From an uncultured Clostridia bacterium (GTDB lineage Bacteria > Bacillota_A > Clostridia > TANB77 > CAG-508), in assembly GCA_944390995.1 (NCBI GenBank), contig CALXSA010000051.1, positions 1 to 7,413 of the forward strand: DNA of 7,413 bases. Reading direction: 5' to 3'. The notes below the pieces were generated by a model that was given only the letters and a program-made list of their open reading frames with translations, was not told where the DNA came from and made no database searches. The position numbers were made by a program, and so were the translations under genes. The stretch's first letter is position 1; every line of letters begins with the position of its first letter. This document shows positions 1 through 6,625 of the stretch, in pieces.

Positions 1-654
1 CATTTGCTCGTCGGTAATTGTCTCCCCCTCTATTTTAGTTATGAAAACTGAGAAGGCAATAACTAATGCAATTACAAGTATTGTTGCAAAAAGTTGAAAT
101 CTGTTTCTGTTTTTTGTTATTTTCGAAAAACTCATTATAATCATTACAAGTAGTGAGACTAATATAATTGGCAAAATTGGCAAAATGAGCAATGCCAAAA
201 TAACTGAAACATAGTACCAAACACCACAGTTAAGCATTATTCCATATATTACAAGAGGTATTAGGCCTATTATGATATTTACAAAATATCCTACCAGAAT
301 AATAACATTAGTTCTAGCCAGAATAATCTGGTATGGCTTCAGCGGCAACGGTAAAATTGCCTCTGTGTCTTTGGTAAAGTACAAAAGATTTATGCTAGAG
401 AAAATTGTTTGTATCAGCGTCACACCAGTTACTAGCACGAGTACTAGCCCAATAAATGTAGTCTCCTGATTAATGCTTTTAAGGTTGTCAATTAACCCAT
501 AACTAACAAGTCCAACAACCGCTAATAAGTATAAAATCAGTATTCCATACAAAGTTAATTTTGTTTTTAGTCCCTTTTTATTAGATAAATCATATTGGTC
601 GCCCATTTTCTGAAGTGAGCTTTTTAAAAATATCTTTGTTAATAAGAATGTCAT
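1..654 (-). CDS. ABC-2-type exporter permease, partial (N-terminal part)
   Basis: An open frame runs from an ATG at 652-654 to the window edge without a stop, giving 218 residues; the C-terminal part lies outside. The start is supported by AAAGGG eight bases upstream. The product begins MTFLLTKIFLKSS and is very hydrophobic, with likely membrane segments near residues 35-53, 67-86, 112-137, 145-172 and 186-204. A cytoplasmic stretch around 95-112 (KDTEAILPLPLKPYQIILAR) matches the 'LPLKP' coupling-loop pattern common in permeases of large clostridial ABC-2 exporters. It follows an ABC ATPase gene on the same strand, so the two very probably form one exporter. The substrate cannot be told from sequence. 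The 110-base spacer is rather long for an operon but contains no convincing terminator. I am confident of the gene and the permease role, less so of the subfamily. Confidence 0.85.
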   Translation of the reverse strand, partial: MTFLLTKIFLKSSLQKMGDQYDLSNKKGLKTKLTLYGILILYLLAVVGLVSYGLIDNLKSINQETTFIGLVLVLVTGVTLIQTIFSSINLLYFTKDTEAILPLPLKPYQIILARTNVIILVGYFVNIIIGLIPLVIYGIMLNCGVWYYVSVILALLILPILPIILVSLLVMIIMSFSKITKNRNRFQLFATILVIALVIAFSVFITKIEGETITDEQM

Positions 655-764
655 GGTAAAAACCCTTTCTGTTTTGTTTCTGCGAAATCTACTAACAGCT
701 TGTACTAGCTATTCTATTTTTCCTTGCTATTAGGAGTTTTCTTAGTGGTGCCATACTAATATAC

Positions 765-1493
765 TTAATCGTCTTGTTCTGTAATCTCCAAAAATAGCTC
801 CTCTAGCGAAGTCTGCTCCTTAAACTTCTCTTTCATCTCCTCGAAAGTCCCAACAAAAACCAATTTTCCCTTATTTATAATTCCTACTCTATCGCATAAC
901 TTCTCTGCCACCTCTAAAATATGAGTCGAAAAGAAAACGGTATTTCCCTTTCTCGTGTGTTCCCTCATCATCTCCTTAAGGTCAAAAGAAGCCTTTGGGT
1001 CAAGCCCTGTCATGGGTTCGTCCAATATCCAATTCTTAGGGTTAGACAAAAGCGCTCCACAAATAACAATCTTTTGCCTCATACCATGAGAATAACTCTC
1101 TATATTATTATTCAATTCGTCAAAAATCTCAAACTTCTTAGTAAGGCTCTCTATTCTGCTATTTTTTTCCTCATCTGGCACATTATATACCTTCGCTAAA
1201 AAATTCAAATACTCTATTCCTTTTAGTTTCAAAAACATATCTGGACTGTCTGGAACAAAACCAAAATTCTTTTTAGCCTCCAATGGCTCCTTTTTTATGC
1301 TATGTCCATCTACTAAAATATCTCCTTCGTCTGGGTCCAAAATACCAGTAATCATGCGAATTGTTGTGGTTTTTCCTGCTCCATTTGGACCTAAAAAGCC
1401 AAAAATCTCACCATTTTCAATGTTTAAGTTTAGTGAATCAACAGACTTTTTCCCTTTCACATATGACTTTGAAACATTTTTTATCTCAATCAT
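765..1493 (-). CDS. ABC transporter ATP-binding protein (exporter type)
   Basis: This 242-residue nucleotide-binding domain powers the membrane permease encoded next door. Visible motifs, numbered from MIEIKNVSKSY: Walker A GPNGAGKTT at about 35-43, ABC signature in the variant form SHGMRQ at 135-140 (LSGGQ in the classical family), Walker B plus catalytic glutamate WILDEP at 155-160, D-loop GLDP and switch histidine H191 in STH. The Q-loop position reads VPDSP rather than a glutamine, as in many ABC-2 drug, antibiotic or EcsA-like exporters. Length is normal for a stand-alone ATPase. A GTG four codons upstream (1503-1505) is in frame, but AGGGA abuts it; the ATG at 1491-1493 has GAAGGG and AGGGAG at usable distances and gives the standard family N-terminus, so I chose it. 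What the pair exports is unknown. Confidence 0.93.
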   Translation of the reverse strand: MIEIKNVSKSYVKGKKSVDSLNLNIENGEIFGFLGPNGAGKTTTIRMITGILDPDEGDILVDGHSIKKEPLEAKKNFGFVPDSPDMFLKLKGIEYLNFLAKVYNVPDEEKNSRIESLTKKFEIFDELNNNIESYSHGMRQKIVICGALLSNPKNWILDEPMTGLDPKASFDLKEMMREHTRKGNTVFFSTHILEVAEKLCDRVGIINKGKLVFVGTFEEMKEKFKEQTSLEELFLEITEQDD

Positions 1494-1510
1494 TTTTCCC
1501 TTCACTCCCT

Positions 1511-1549
1511 AAGAGCTGTTTTTTTGCTCCGTCCCCAAAAACAGCTTTT
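1511..1549. repeat. Inverted repeat between trxA and the ABC operon
   Basis: AGCTGTTTTT at 1514-1523 pairs perfectly with AAAAACAGCT at 1537-1546, and further A-T pairs lie outside. The 13-base loop contains, on the minus strand, GGGGACGGAGC. The hairpin starts 8 bases after the trxA stop and ends 18 bases before the ATPase ATG. For minus-strand RNA only a short UCUU follows, so it is a weak intrinsic terminator; on the plus strand it is followed by a T-rich run (TTTTGTTTTTCTT), although no plus-strand gene is present. It may be an attenuating terminator between the two units or a small palindromic intergenic repeat. Confidence 0.6.
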
Positions 1550-1556
1550 GTTTTTC

Positions 1557-1868
1557 TTAAATTAACATTCTCGTAATTTCTTCTTTTTCTTGAACTCCTA
1601 TGGTTCTGCCTACTTCCTTGCCGTTTTTTAATGCGATGAATGTTGGAATGCTCATCACATTGTACTTAGCTGCTAAATTTCTTTCTTCATCTATGTTTAC
1701 TTTGCAAACCTTTATTGTTTCTCCAAATTCTTCTGCAATCTCGTCAACTACTGGTGACATCATTTTGCATGGTCCGCACCAGCTTGCCCAGAAATCTATT
1801 AAAACAGGTTTTTCTGATTTTAGAGCTTCCTCCTCAAAATTTTTCTCATTTAAACTTAAAACTGACAT
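1557..1868 (-). CDS. trxA: Thioredoxin
   Basis: A 103-residue cytoplasmic disulfide reductase that passes electrons to target proteins. It carries the classical active site WCGPCK at residues 30-35 (redox C31 and C34), the buried aspartate D25, and the cis-proline loop SIPTF with P75, in the right spacing for a complete thioredoxin fold. Length matches stand-alone bacterial thioredoxins. The ATG at 1866-1868 has a perfect AAGGAGG eight bases upstream. It lies 34 bases downstream of a thioredoxin reductase-like gene on the same strand, so the two are almost certainly co-transcribed as enzyme and substrate. One additional cysteine (C55, in KVCKVN) is visible outside the active site; nothing else is unusual. 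Confidence 0.96.
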   Translation of the reverse strand: MSVLSLNEKNFEEEALKSEKPVLIDFWASWCGPCKMMSPVVDEIAEEFGETIKVCKVNIDEERNLAAKYNVMSIPTFIALKNGKEVGRTIGVQEKEEITRMLI

Positions 1869-1902
1869 AATTCATTCCTCCTTAAAATTTTTTATTATAT
1901 AA

Positions 1903-2754
1903 CTATTCCTTATTGGAAATAATGCTAACAGCTGCTTTTGCGCCCTCATACACTGCCTTATTCACTTGCAAAAGTCCACCTGTGCAATCTCCGCACGCAT
2001 ATAAGCCTTTTACTGTAGTTTCCATATTTTCGTTTACTACAATATTGTTGTTTTTTACAAGCGCGCCTATTTTCCTTGCGAGGTCTGTGCTTGTTGCTGT
2101 CCCTATTGCGATAAACACCCCATCTATCTTCTTTTTCTTATTATTATCAAATTCCACTTCTTCTATGCTATTCTCTCCTCGAAATTCTCTAATTTTTTCT
2201 TCTTCAATATCAAAATCAGCTGCATCTCTATTTTGCACCATTTTACTACCATTTGTCAAGATTGTAACAGAATTTGCAACATTTTTTAGCTGATTGGCCT
2301 CGTGAATTGCATAATTTCCATCTCCAACCACTGCAACGTCCTTATCTTTATAGAAAAACGCATCACAAATTGCGCAATAGCTTACACCTTTTCCTTCGAA
2401 CTCCTTTACCCCTTTTATATTTGGAGTAACTCTATTCGTTCCAGTAGCAATAATTACATTTTCCGCCTCAAATTCGCTATTTACAGTGGTTATAGTGAAA
2501 TATCGTTCAAAAGATATATTCGTTACTTCGTCATTTTCAATAGGAACTCCAAGCCTTTCCACCTGTCTTATTCCTGTTTTGTATAGTTCATCCCCTGTTA
2601 TCCTCTCTATTCCATAGTAATTCTCTATTTTATCTGCTTTTTTTAACGCCCCTTCGCCTTTAGAAATTAGCAAAATGTCCTTTTTCGCCCTTTTCAAATA
2701 TAGTGCAGCAGAAACTCCAGCAGGACCACTTCCCACTATTACAACATCATACAT
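1903..2754 (-). CDS. trxB: Thioredoxin reductase-like FAD oxidoreductase, atypical NAD(P)H site
   Basis: A 283-residue flavoprotein expected to reduce the neighbouring thioredoxin. Numbered from MYDVVIVGSG: FAD dinucleotide fold GSGPAG at 8-13, the ATG motif (IIATGT) near 101-106, redox pair CAIC at 127-130 (usually CATC), second nucleotide fold GDGNYA at 144-149, and the C-terminal FAD contact ACGDCTGGLLQV at 253-264. The region that in classical NADPH enzymes holds HRRxxxR reads LTNGSKMVQ (166-174), with no arginine pair, so NADPH specificity is doubtful; NADH or a ferredoxin-linked route are alternatives. The frame stays open upstream to 2814, but GGAGG at about 2762-2766 lies 7 bases before the ATG at 2752-2754 and 1 base before the preceding ATG, which fixes the start. 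The symbol reflects the family and operon; the donor is unproven. Confidence 0.88.
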   Translation of the reverse strand: MYDVVIVGSGPAGVSAALYLKRAKKDILLISKGEGALKKADKIENYYGIERITGDELYKTGIRQVERLGVPIENDEVTNISFERYFTITTVNSEFEAENVIIATGTNRVTPNIKGVKEFEGKGVSYCAICDAFFYKDKDVAVVGDGNYAIHEANQLKNVANSVTILTNGSKMVQNRDAADFDIEEEKIREFRGENSIEEVEFDNNKKKKIDGVFIAIGTATSTDLARKIGALVKNNNIVVNENMETTVKGLYACGDCTGGLLQVNKAVYEGAKAAVSIISNKE

Positions 2755-2785
2755 ACTCATTCCTCCATTGTTGACTTTGTTCTTT

Positions 2786-2814
2786 ATAATATCATGAACG
2801 CAAATGCACATCAC
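2786..2814 (-). promoter_or_regulatory. Putative extended -10 promoter for trxB-trxA
   Basis: On the minus strand TATTAT (2791-2786) is preceded by TGA, giving an extended -10 TGnTATTAT. Seventeen bases upstream is a poor -35, GTGATG (2814-2809), directly next to the deacetylase stop codon. The predicted start near 2779 would leave a leader of about 25 bases before the trxB ATG, with the GGAGG site inside it. This would let the redox pair be transcribed separately from the deacetylase gene. It is a pattern match only. Confidence 0.45.
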
Positions 2815-3753
2815 TCACATTAAATCATATATATTCTTAAAAGCATACCCTTCTTTTTGTAAATATTTTATAACATCCTCCAATGACTCATATGTTATAC
2901 ACTTGTCAGCAGCATCATGCATTAGTATAACTACATTATTCCAGCCATTCATTGTTTCTTTTAAATTTTTCAAAATCTCTTTCGTTGTATTAGCACCCTC
3001 TGCGTCATATGTAAGGGCACTCCAATCTAAATAAGCTATTCCTTGCTTCTTAAGCTCTGCCCTAGCCTTTTTCTTTACTTTCTCGTATGGTCCTCCATAT
3101 GAGCCACCAGGAAATCTAAATAAATTGCTAGAGTAATTTGCATCTCCAAGTGCCTCTCTTATTGCGTCCTCTGTCTTATTATATTCAGCTAAAACACTAT
3201 TAGCACTCTTATATATGCTACTATATTTATGTGAATAGCTATGGTTTGCTATGTAATGTCCTTCTTCGTAAGCTCTTTTTAATATATCTGGGTTTGCTTT
3301 CACTCTATTACCTAACACAAAAAAAGTCGCTTTAACATTATACTTTTTCAGTACATCTAACACCTTAGGCGTAACCTCTTTCGTTGGACCATCATCAAAA
3401 GTCAAAAAAACCCTCTTGCCTTCTTGGCCATTATATATATTGTCAATAGCCTCTATAAACTGTTGCTTTTCAGCAGAAGCCTTTTCCTCCTCCTCAATAG
3501 TTGTAGCAGTCACTACAGTAGTATTGTCTCCTTCAGAGGTAGTATCTGTCACATTGGTACTTGCCTCTAATGCTTTATCTGCACTCACTTGGTTGAAAAC
3601 AATAATTCCCACAGACGCAATTATCCCTATAATCGCTAATATTATGATTGTAATTACAATTTTTAAATCTTTGTTTTTTCTCATTCCAACAATTTGAATT
3701 TCGTTATAGTTCATTTTAACCTCGTTTTTTTCTTCAGGCATAAATTTAGTCAT
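2815..3753 (-). CDS. Membrane-anchored polysaccharide deacetylase (NodB family)
   Basis: A 312-residue cell-surface enzyme of the CE4/NodB fold that removes N-acetyl groups from a glycan, probably peptidoglycan or another wall polymer. Layout: a charged cytoplasmic start, a membrane anchor at about 31-53 with no obvious cleavage site, a Thr/Ser-rich linker at about 65-86, a short helical segment, then the NodB domain at about 112-312. All five catalytic motifs are visible: TFDDGP (118-123; base D120, metal D121), HSYSH (metal H171 and H175), RFPGGS (213-218), DWSALTYD (243-250) and LMHD (277-280). It should therefore be an active metal-dependent deacetylase. The ATG at 3751-3753 has AAAGGG six bases upstream; an in-frame ATG at 3712-3714 with GAGG is a possible alternative and would not affect the anchor. 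Substrate is inferred, not shown. Confidence 0.92.
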   Translation of the reverse strand: MTKFMPEEKNEVKMNYNEIQIVGMRKNKDLKIVITIIILAIIGIIASVGIIVFNQVSADKALEASTNVTDTTSEGDNTTVVTATTIEEEEKASAEKQQFIEAIDNIYNGQEGKRVFLTFDDGPTKEVTPKVLDVLKKYNVKATFFVLGNRVKANPDILKRAYEEGHYIANHSYSHKYSSIYKSANSVLAEYNKTEDAIREALGDANYSSNLFRFPGGSYGGPYEKVKKKARAELKKQGIAYLDWSALTYDAEGANTTKEILKNLKETMNGWNNVVILMHDAADKCITYESLEDVIKYLQKEGYAFKNIYDLM

Positions 3754-3792
3754 TTTCAGCCCTTTGCCTATATAATTAAATTATGCACATAC

Positions 3793-3803
3793 ATTATATA
3801 ACA
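3793..3803 (-). promoter_or_regulatory. Putative -10 region for the deacetylase gene
   Basis: The minus strand here reads TGTTATATAAT, offering both a perfect TATAAT (3798-3793) and an overlapping extended TGnTATATA. The hexamer 17 bases further upstream (TAGTAA) is a poor -35. The predicted start is about 33 bases before the deacetylase ATG, a reasonable leader. The region is AT-rich, so chance matches are likely. Confidence 0.35.
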
Positions 3804-3845
3804 TTTTTTTGTTTTTTACTAGACCCAAACAAGAGAATTTTATCG

Positions 3846-3913
3846 CTTGCAAAGTAGGGACACGTCTTTTCTTGCAAAAATTTGCAATTTCAAACGTGTC
3901 CCTACCTTGCAAG
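3846..3913. repeat. 68-base long inverted repeat (MITE-like or hairpin element)
   Basis: Arms at 3846-3865 and 3894-3913 are 20 bases long and complementary except at one position (19 of 20), each holding GTAGGGACACG or its complement. Between them a second, smaller palindrome, TTGCAAA..TTTGCAA (3872-3887), is visible, and the outer ends also carry TTGCAA. It begins 5 bases after the peptidase stop codon. Neither strand shows a U-run after the stem, so it is not a standard intrinsic terminator, though such a stem would certainly fold in RNA. Palindromes with GGGACACG or GGGACGG cores are familiar to me as dispersed intergenic elements in Clostridia; membership of such a family is inference. 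Confidence 0.75.
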
Positions 3914-3918
3914 TTGGC

Positions 3919-4632
3919 TTAGAAATTTACAATAAAAGCAATTACAGCAAGTATTATTATTTTAAAAATTGTAATTACTGCAAGCCAAAAATTTGTAAGT
4001 GGTATTCCTATTTTATTTAAGTTTTCGAAGTTATCCACCAACACATCAATATCCTGTTTTGTTACGTTTTTGTTTTCCGCTGAATATTCTTGCATATATT
4101 CTTTTGCTAGATATTTTGCTTTTCCCATTGCCTCTGTCTCTATATATTCCTTAATGCATAAATAGATTAGAGCTAACATTGTATACGCTACAATATAGTT
4201 CATTGCGTTTCCCACTTTAAATAATATAAGAGCCAAAAACACAATGAAGCTTAACAAGAATAAATTAGAAAATACAAAATTAAAAAGCAAAATTCGCCTG
4301 CTTTGCACCGAATGCAAACATTCATGCGCAATTGTTTGTATTCTTGTAAACGAATCTTTTATTTTCGCTATAATAATTTTATTTGTTACTACAAGAAACA
4401 AACTCGTTTTCGTTTCTTCGTTTTCTTCAATTGTCACATTCTTATTGCCTAACTTTTCTAATATTTTCTCACATATTTGTCTGTTTGCTGGAAATTTATT
4501 TGCAATCCCGTTTAATTTTTCATCAGTTCCTATTTCTTTTATTCTTTTTATATCTTTAGTTTTTACATTAAAACCTATCTTTAAAACCACAATTGTTATT
4601 ACACAAATTAGTATTATGACTAAATATTCCAT
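3919..4632 (-). CDS. Membrane HExxH zinc metallopeptidase, uncharacterised
   Basis: A 237-residue multi-pass membrane protein with a gluzincin-type active site. Numbered from MEYLVIILICV: a membrane segment at 1-18, a soluble region at about 20-100, the zinc motif AHECLHSVQ with H103, E104 and H107, hydrophobic segments at about 116-139 and 144-162, then ETEAMGKA around 165-172, where a glutamate is well placed as third zinc ligand, and a final membrane segment at 214-236. The order anchor, HExxH, membrane, E..A resembles the YugP and M48 groups of membrane peptidases, but the sequence is distant and I do not recognise it as a named protein. The start is uncertain: AAAGGA lies 11 bases before this ATG and 5 bases before an in-frame GTG at 4636-4638. 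It follows the YlbF-like gene by 62 bases. Substrate unknown. Confidence 0.75.
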   Translation of the reverse strand: MEYLVIILICVITIVVLKIGFNVKTKDIKRIKEIGTDEKLNGIANKFPANRQICEKILEKLGNKNVTIEENEETKTSLFLVVTNKIIIAKIKDSFTRIQTIAHECLHSVQSRRILLFNFVFSNLFLLSFIVFLALILFKVGNAMNYIVAYTMLALIYLCIKEYIETEAMGKAKYLAKEYMQEYSAENKNVTKQDIDVLVDNFENLNKIGIPLTNFWLAVITIFKIIILAVIAFIVNF

Positions 4633-4694
4633 AACCACTTCATTCCTTTCCATTTTATGCAACAACAACTATACAAACCATAACTCGACATCTA

Positions 4695-5027
4695 TTAAAG
4701 TACATCCCTTATAGCCTCAGCAATTATTTTATTTACATCAGCTATCATAACATTGAACTTCACTTCCAAGTCAAAATACTCCTTGACCCTATTATTAGCA
4801 ATTAGCATGTTGTACATTTCTTCTAATTTTTTTGTCTTTTCCTCGTCTTTGCTTACTCCTGTGTACTGCATTAATTGAACATCATATCTAAGTTTTTCAA
4901 AAGCCTCAATTTTCTCCTTCAACTCTGGGTCTGACATAACTTCATTTTTTAATTTCTTATATGACTTATATTCTTCTGACTCCTGTATTTCGTAAGCTAA
5001 TCTGTTTGCTGTATCATAAACATTCAT
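4695..5027 (-). CDS. YlbF/YmcA family protein
   Basis: A 110-residue cytoplasmic, almost entirely helical, charged protein. The opening MNVYDTANRLAYEIQESEEYK followed by KLKNEV, DPELKEKIEAF and a C-terminal segment with NRVKEYFDLEVKFN and NKIIAEAI match the Com_YlbF family pattern of a long helical hairpin. In Bacillus subtilis the family members YlbF and YmcA, with YaaT, act on RNase Y and so affect competence, biofilm and sporulation; other members have less clear roles. The ATG at 5025-5027 gives the normal family N-terminus; the frame extends to a TTG at 5040-5042 but this adds only five atypical residues. No strong Shine-Dalgarno precedes the ATG directly; GAGG lies farther upstream in a possible hairpin loop. 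Which paralogue it is cannot be decided here. Confidence 0.8.
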   Translation of the reverse strand: MNVYDTANRLAYEIQESEEYKSYKKLKNEVMSDPELKEKIEAFEKLRYDVQLMQYTGVSKDEEKTKKLEEMYNMLIANNRVKEYFDLEVKFNVMIADVNKIIAEAIRDVL

Positions 5028-5062
5028 TTTAAACTTGTACAACCATTAAACCTCAAATGGTT
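5028..5062 (-). promoter_or_regulatory. Leader of the YlbF-like gene: hairpin, Shine-Dalgarno and five-codon ORF
   Basis: On the minus strand AACCATT (5062-5056) can pair with AATGGTT (5047-5041), leaving the only good Shine-Dalgarno (GAGG) in the eight-base loop. Four bases after GAGG is an ATG that opens a five-codon frame (M-V-V-Q-V) ending in TAA one base before the YlbF ATG. The layout would allow termination-reinitiation coupling, or folding control of ribosome entry. Both are inferences from a short, AT-rich stretch. Confidence 0.3.
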
Positions 5063-5120
5063 ATAACTCCCCTCGCATAAATATTTAGGTTTTTGAAGGA
5101 CACCTATAAACCACATTCAC

Positions 5121-5148
5121 ACCTCAAAACTCTTACGAATTCTGAGGT
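5121..5148 (-). terminator. Stable hairpin with GUAA tetraloop after the glycosyltransferase gene
   Basis: In minus-strand RNA ACCUCAGAAUUC pairs along all 12 positions (two G-U wobbles) with GAGUUUUGAGGU around the GNRA-type loop GUAA. It starts 15 bases after the glycosyltransferase stop. The following bases are GUGAAUG, not a U-run, so it may serve as a 3'-end stabiliser or processing site rather than a strong terminator. The pairing itself is unambiguous; the role is inferred from position. Confidence 0.5.
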
Positions 5149-5163
5149 ATGTATTAATCTACT

Positions 5164-6456
5164 CTAAGCATAAGCATGCTTTTTCTTGAAAGTTAGCAAA
5201 TTTGTAATTTCCTTCTCTGTATTTTTTGCTTTGCTCGTCTTCTTTGCCTTCTCCTGTGCAATTTGCTCTGCCTGTCTTTCTGCCATTGTTTGGCAAATCG
5301 CCTTTTCATATATATAATGCGTATCTTGCGCAATTTTATTCCAATTAAATTCTTCTTTAACTTTTGCTCTTGCCTTTTTAGACACATTGGCTGCAAGCGC
5401 TGCATCAAACAAAAGACTTAAAACAGAGTCTGCTATTGAATTTGGGTTTCCAGCATAGCTTTTCATCCCATCAACTCTATGCTCAACTATTTCATTCAAA
5501 CCACCTATGTCAGAAACTACTGTTGGAACCCCTGCAAGCATTGCCTCTAATGCAACAATTCCAAATGGCTCGTATGTACTTGGGAACACTGCCACATCAG
5601 CACATTTATACATTTTTTGAACTTGCTTTGAATTCAAGTATCCTGTAAAATATACTTTGTCAGCTAAGCCCATGTTATACACTTGCGCCCTTAACTCGTC
5701 TAGCATTCCACCTTTTCCAGCAATTATAAGCTTTGCATCGTGGTAGTTTGCCAATATTTTAGGCATTGCTGAAATCAAATGCTGTACTCCTTTTTCGTAA
5801 ACCAATCTTCCAACATAAAGTATAATTTTCTCATTATCCATCGCGTATTGCCTTCTGAAGTCATAATCTCTGTCTACACCTGTAAAAGTATTTACATTAA
5901 TACCGTTTGGTATAACATTTATTTTATCGAAAGGCAAACCAAATAGTCCTTGTACGTGGCTTTTCATGTAATTACTATTAACTATAACCTCAGTAGATTC
6001 ATAAGTTAAAAGCCATTCTGTATCATTTATGTACCTTTGTGTATCGTCATGAATTCCTGAGTTTCTACCAGACTCAGTCGCATGTATTGTAGACACGATT
6101 GGTATATCAAATGAATTTTTAAGTGCTTTCGCTGCATTTGCAACTAGCCAGTCGTGTGCATGTATTACATCAAATTTACCGTTTTTATTGATTATCTCAC
6201 TAGCCTTTGCAATTAAATTAAAGTTAAGTTGCATTATCCAATCTATGAAATTATTAGGATGTATCATGTAATTGTCAACTCTATACACTTCTACTCCCTT
6301 ATCGTTTTCATAATATGGTGTGTCTCCATCCTTATATGTAACAACTGTCACCTCGTGCCCATCTTTAATTAGTCTTTTTGATAAATCGTGCACAACTCTA
6401 GCAATCCCGCCAACTATCCTTGGTGGGTATTCCCATGTCAACATTAATATTTTCAT
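5164..6456 (-). CDS. GT4-family glycosyltransferase, glycogen-synthase-like
   Basis: A 430-residue retaining glycosyltransferase with two Rossmann-like domains (GT-B). Numbered from MKILMLTWEYPP: N-terminal domain with the loop PRIVGGIARV at 12-21 and HAHDW at 99-103; C-terminal donor domain from about 205 with YVGRLVYEKG (214-223, donor-phosphate residues R217 and K222), and the ExxxxxxxE motif EPFGIVALE (296-304) that binds the nucleotide sugar, then SDIGGLNEIV. The opening and HATESGRNSGIH segment resemble the GT4 enzymes that make alpha-glucans or glucose-1-phosphate-derived maltosides, so use of ADP- or UDP-glucose is plausible but unproven. After residue 385 comes an extra basic, probably helical tail (QAEQIAQEKAKKTSKAK) ending in HAYA. 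The frame is open to 6540, but the promoter overlaps that extension, and AAGGGG lies 11 bases before this ATG (or 5 before an in-frame TTG at 6460-6462). Confidence 0.9.
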   Translation of the reverse strand: MKILMLTWEYPPRIVGGIARVVHDLSKRLIKDGHEVTVVTYKDGDTPYYENDKGVEVYRVDNYMIHPNNFIDWIMQLNFNLIAKASEIINKNGKFDVIHAHDWLVANAAKALKNSFDIPIVSTIHATESGRNSGIHDDTQRYINDTEWLLTYESTEVIVNSNYMKSHVQGLFGLPFDKINVIPNGINVNTFTGVDRDYDFRRQYAMDNEKIILYVGRLVYEKGVQHLISAMPKILANYHDAKLIIAGKGGMLDELRAQVYNMGLADKVYFTGYLNSKQVQKMYKCADVAVFPSTYEPFGIVALEAMLAGVPTVVSDIGGLNEIVEHRVDGMKSYAGNPNSIADSVLSLLFDAALAANVSKKARAKVKEEFNWNKIAQDTHYIYEKAICQTMAERQAEQIAQEKAKKTSKAKNTEKEITNLLTFKKKHAYA

Positions 6457-6507
6457 TGGCAATAGCGCCCCTTTCATTCTTCTTTTGATTATATGCTTCA
6501 CAAGTAT

Positions 6508-6536
6508 ATTGTATACAAAATTTTTATAAAAGTAAA
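6508..6536 (-). promoter_or_regulatory. Sigma-A-type promoter of the glycosyltransferase gene
   Basis: On the minus strand TTTACT (6536-6531) and TACAAT (6513-6508) are separated by exactly 17 bases, matching the -35 in four and the -10 in five of six positions. Transcription would start near 6501, giving a leader of about 45 bases to the ATG at 6456. The -35 box lies inside the in-frame upstream extension of the coding region, which rules that extension out if the promoter is real. It is the best promoter match in the window. Confidence 0.6.
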
Positions 6537-6625
6537 CCATTTTTCGATAAAATTTTTAATATTTTCCGATATTTTCTTTAAGCAGGAAAATTCCAAATAT
6601 TATTCTTCCATATGTATGCAAAATG

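Noticed and set aside
692..754. A 20-codon minus-strand frame (MAPLRKLLIARKNRIASTSC) between the ABC ATPase and permease genes
   Set aside because: No Shine-Dalgarno precedes the ATG, and frames of this length are expected by chance; no family is recognisable.
1913..2293. A 126-codon plus-strand frame opposite trxB
   Set aside because: It lies wholly antisense to the flavoprotein gene, whose conserved motifs leave no doubt about the coding strand.
4244..4714. A long plus-strand frame of 156 codons opposite the peptidase gene
   Set aside because: It is antisense to a well-supported coding region with anchor, HExxH and membrane segments, and has no recognisable domain; it is a low-GC shadow frame.
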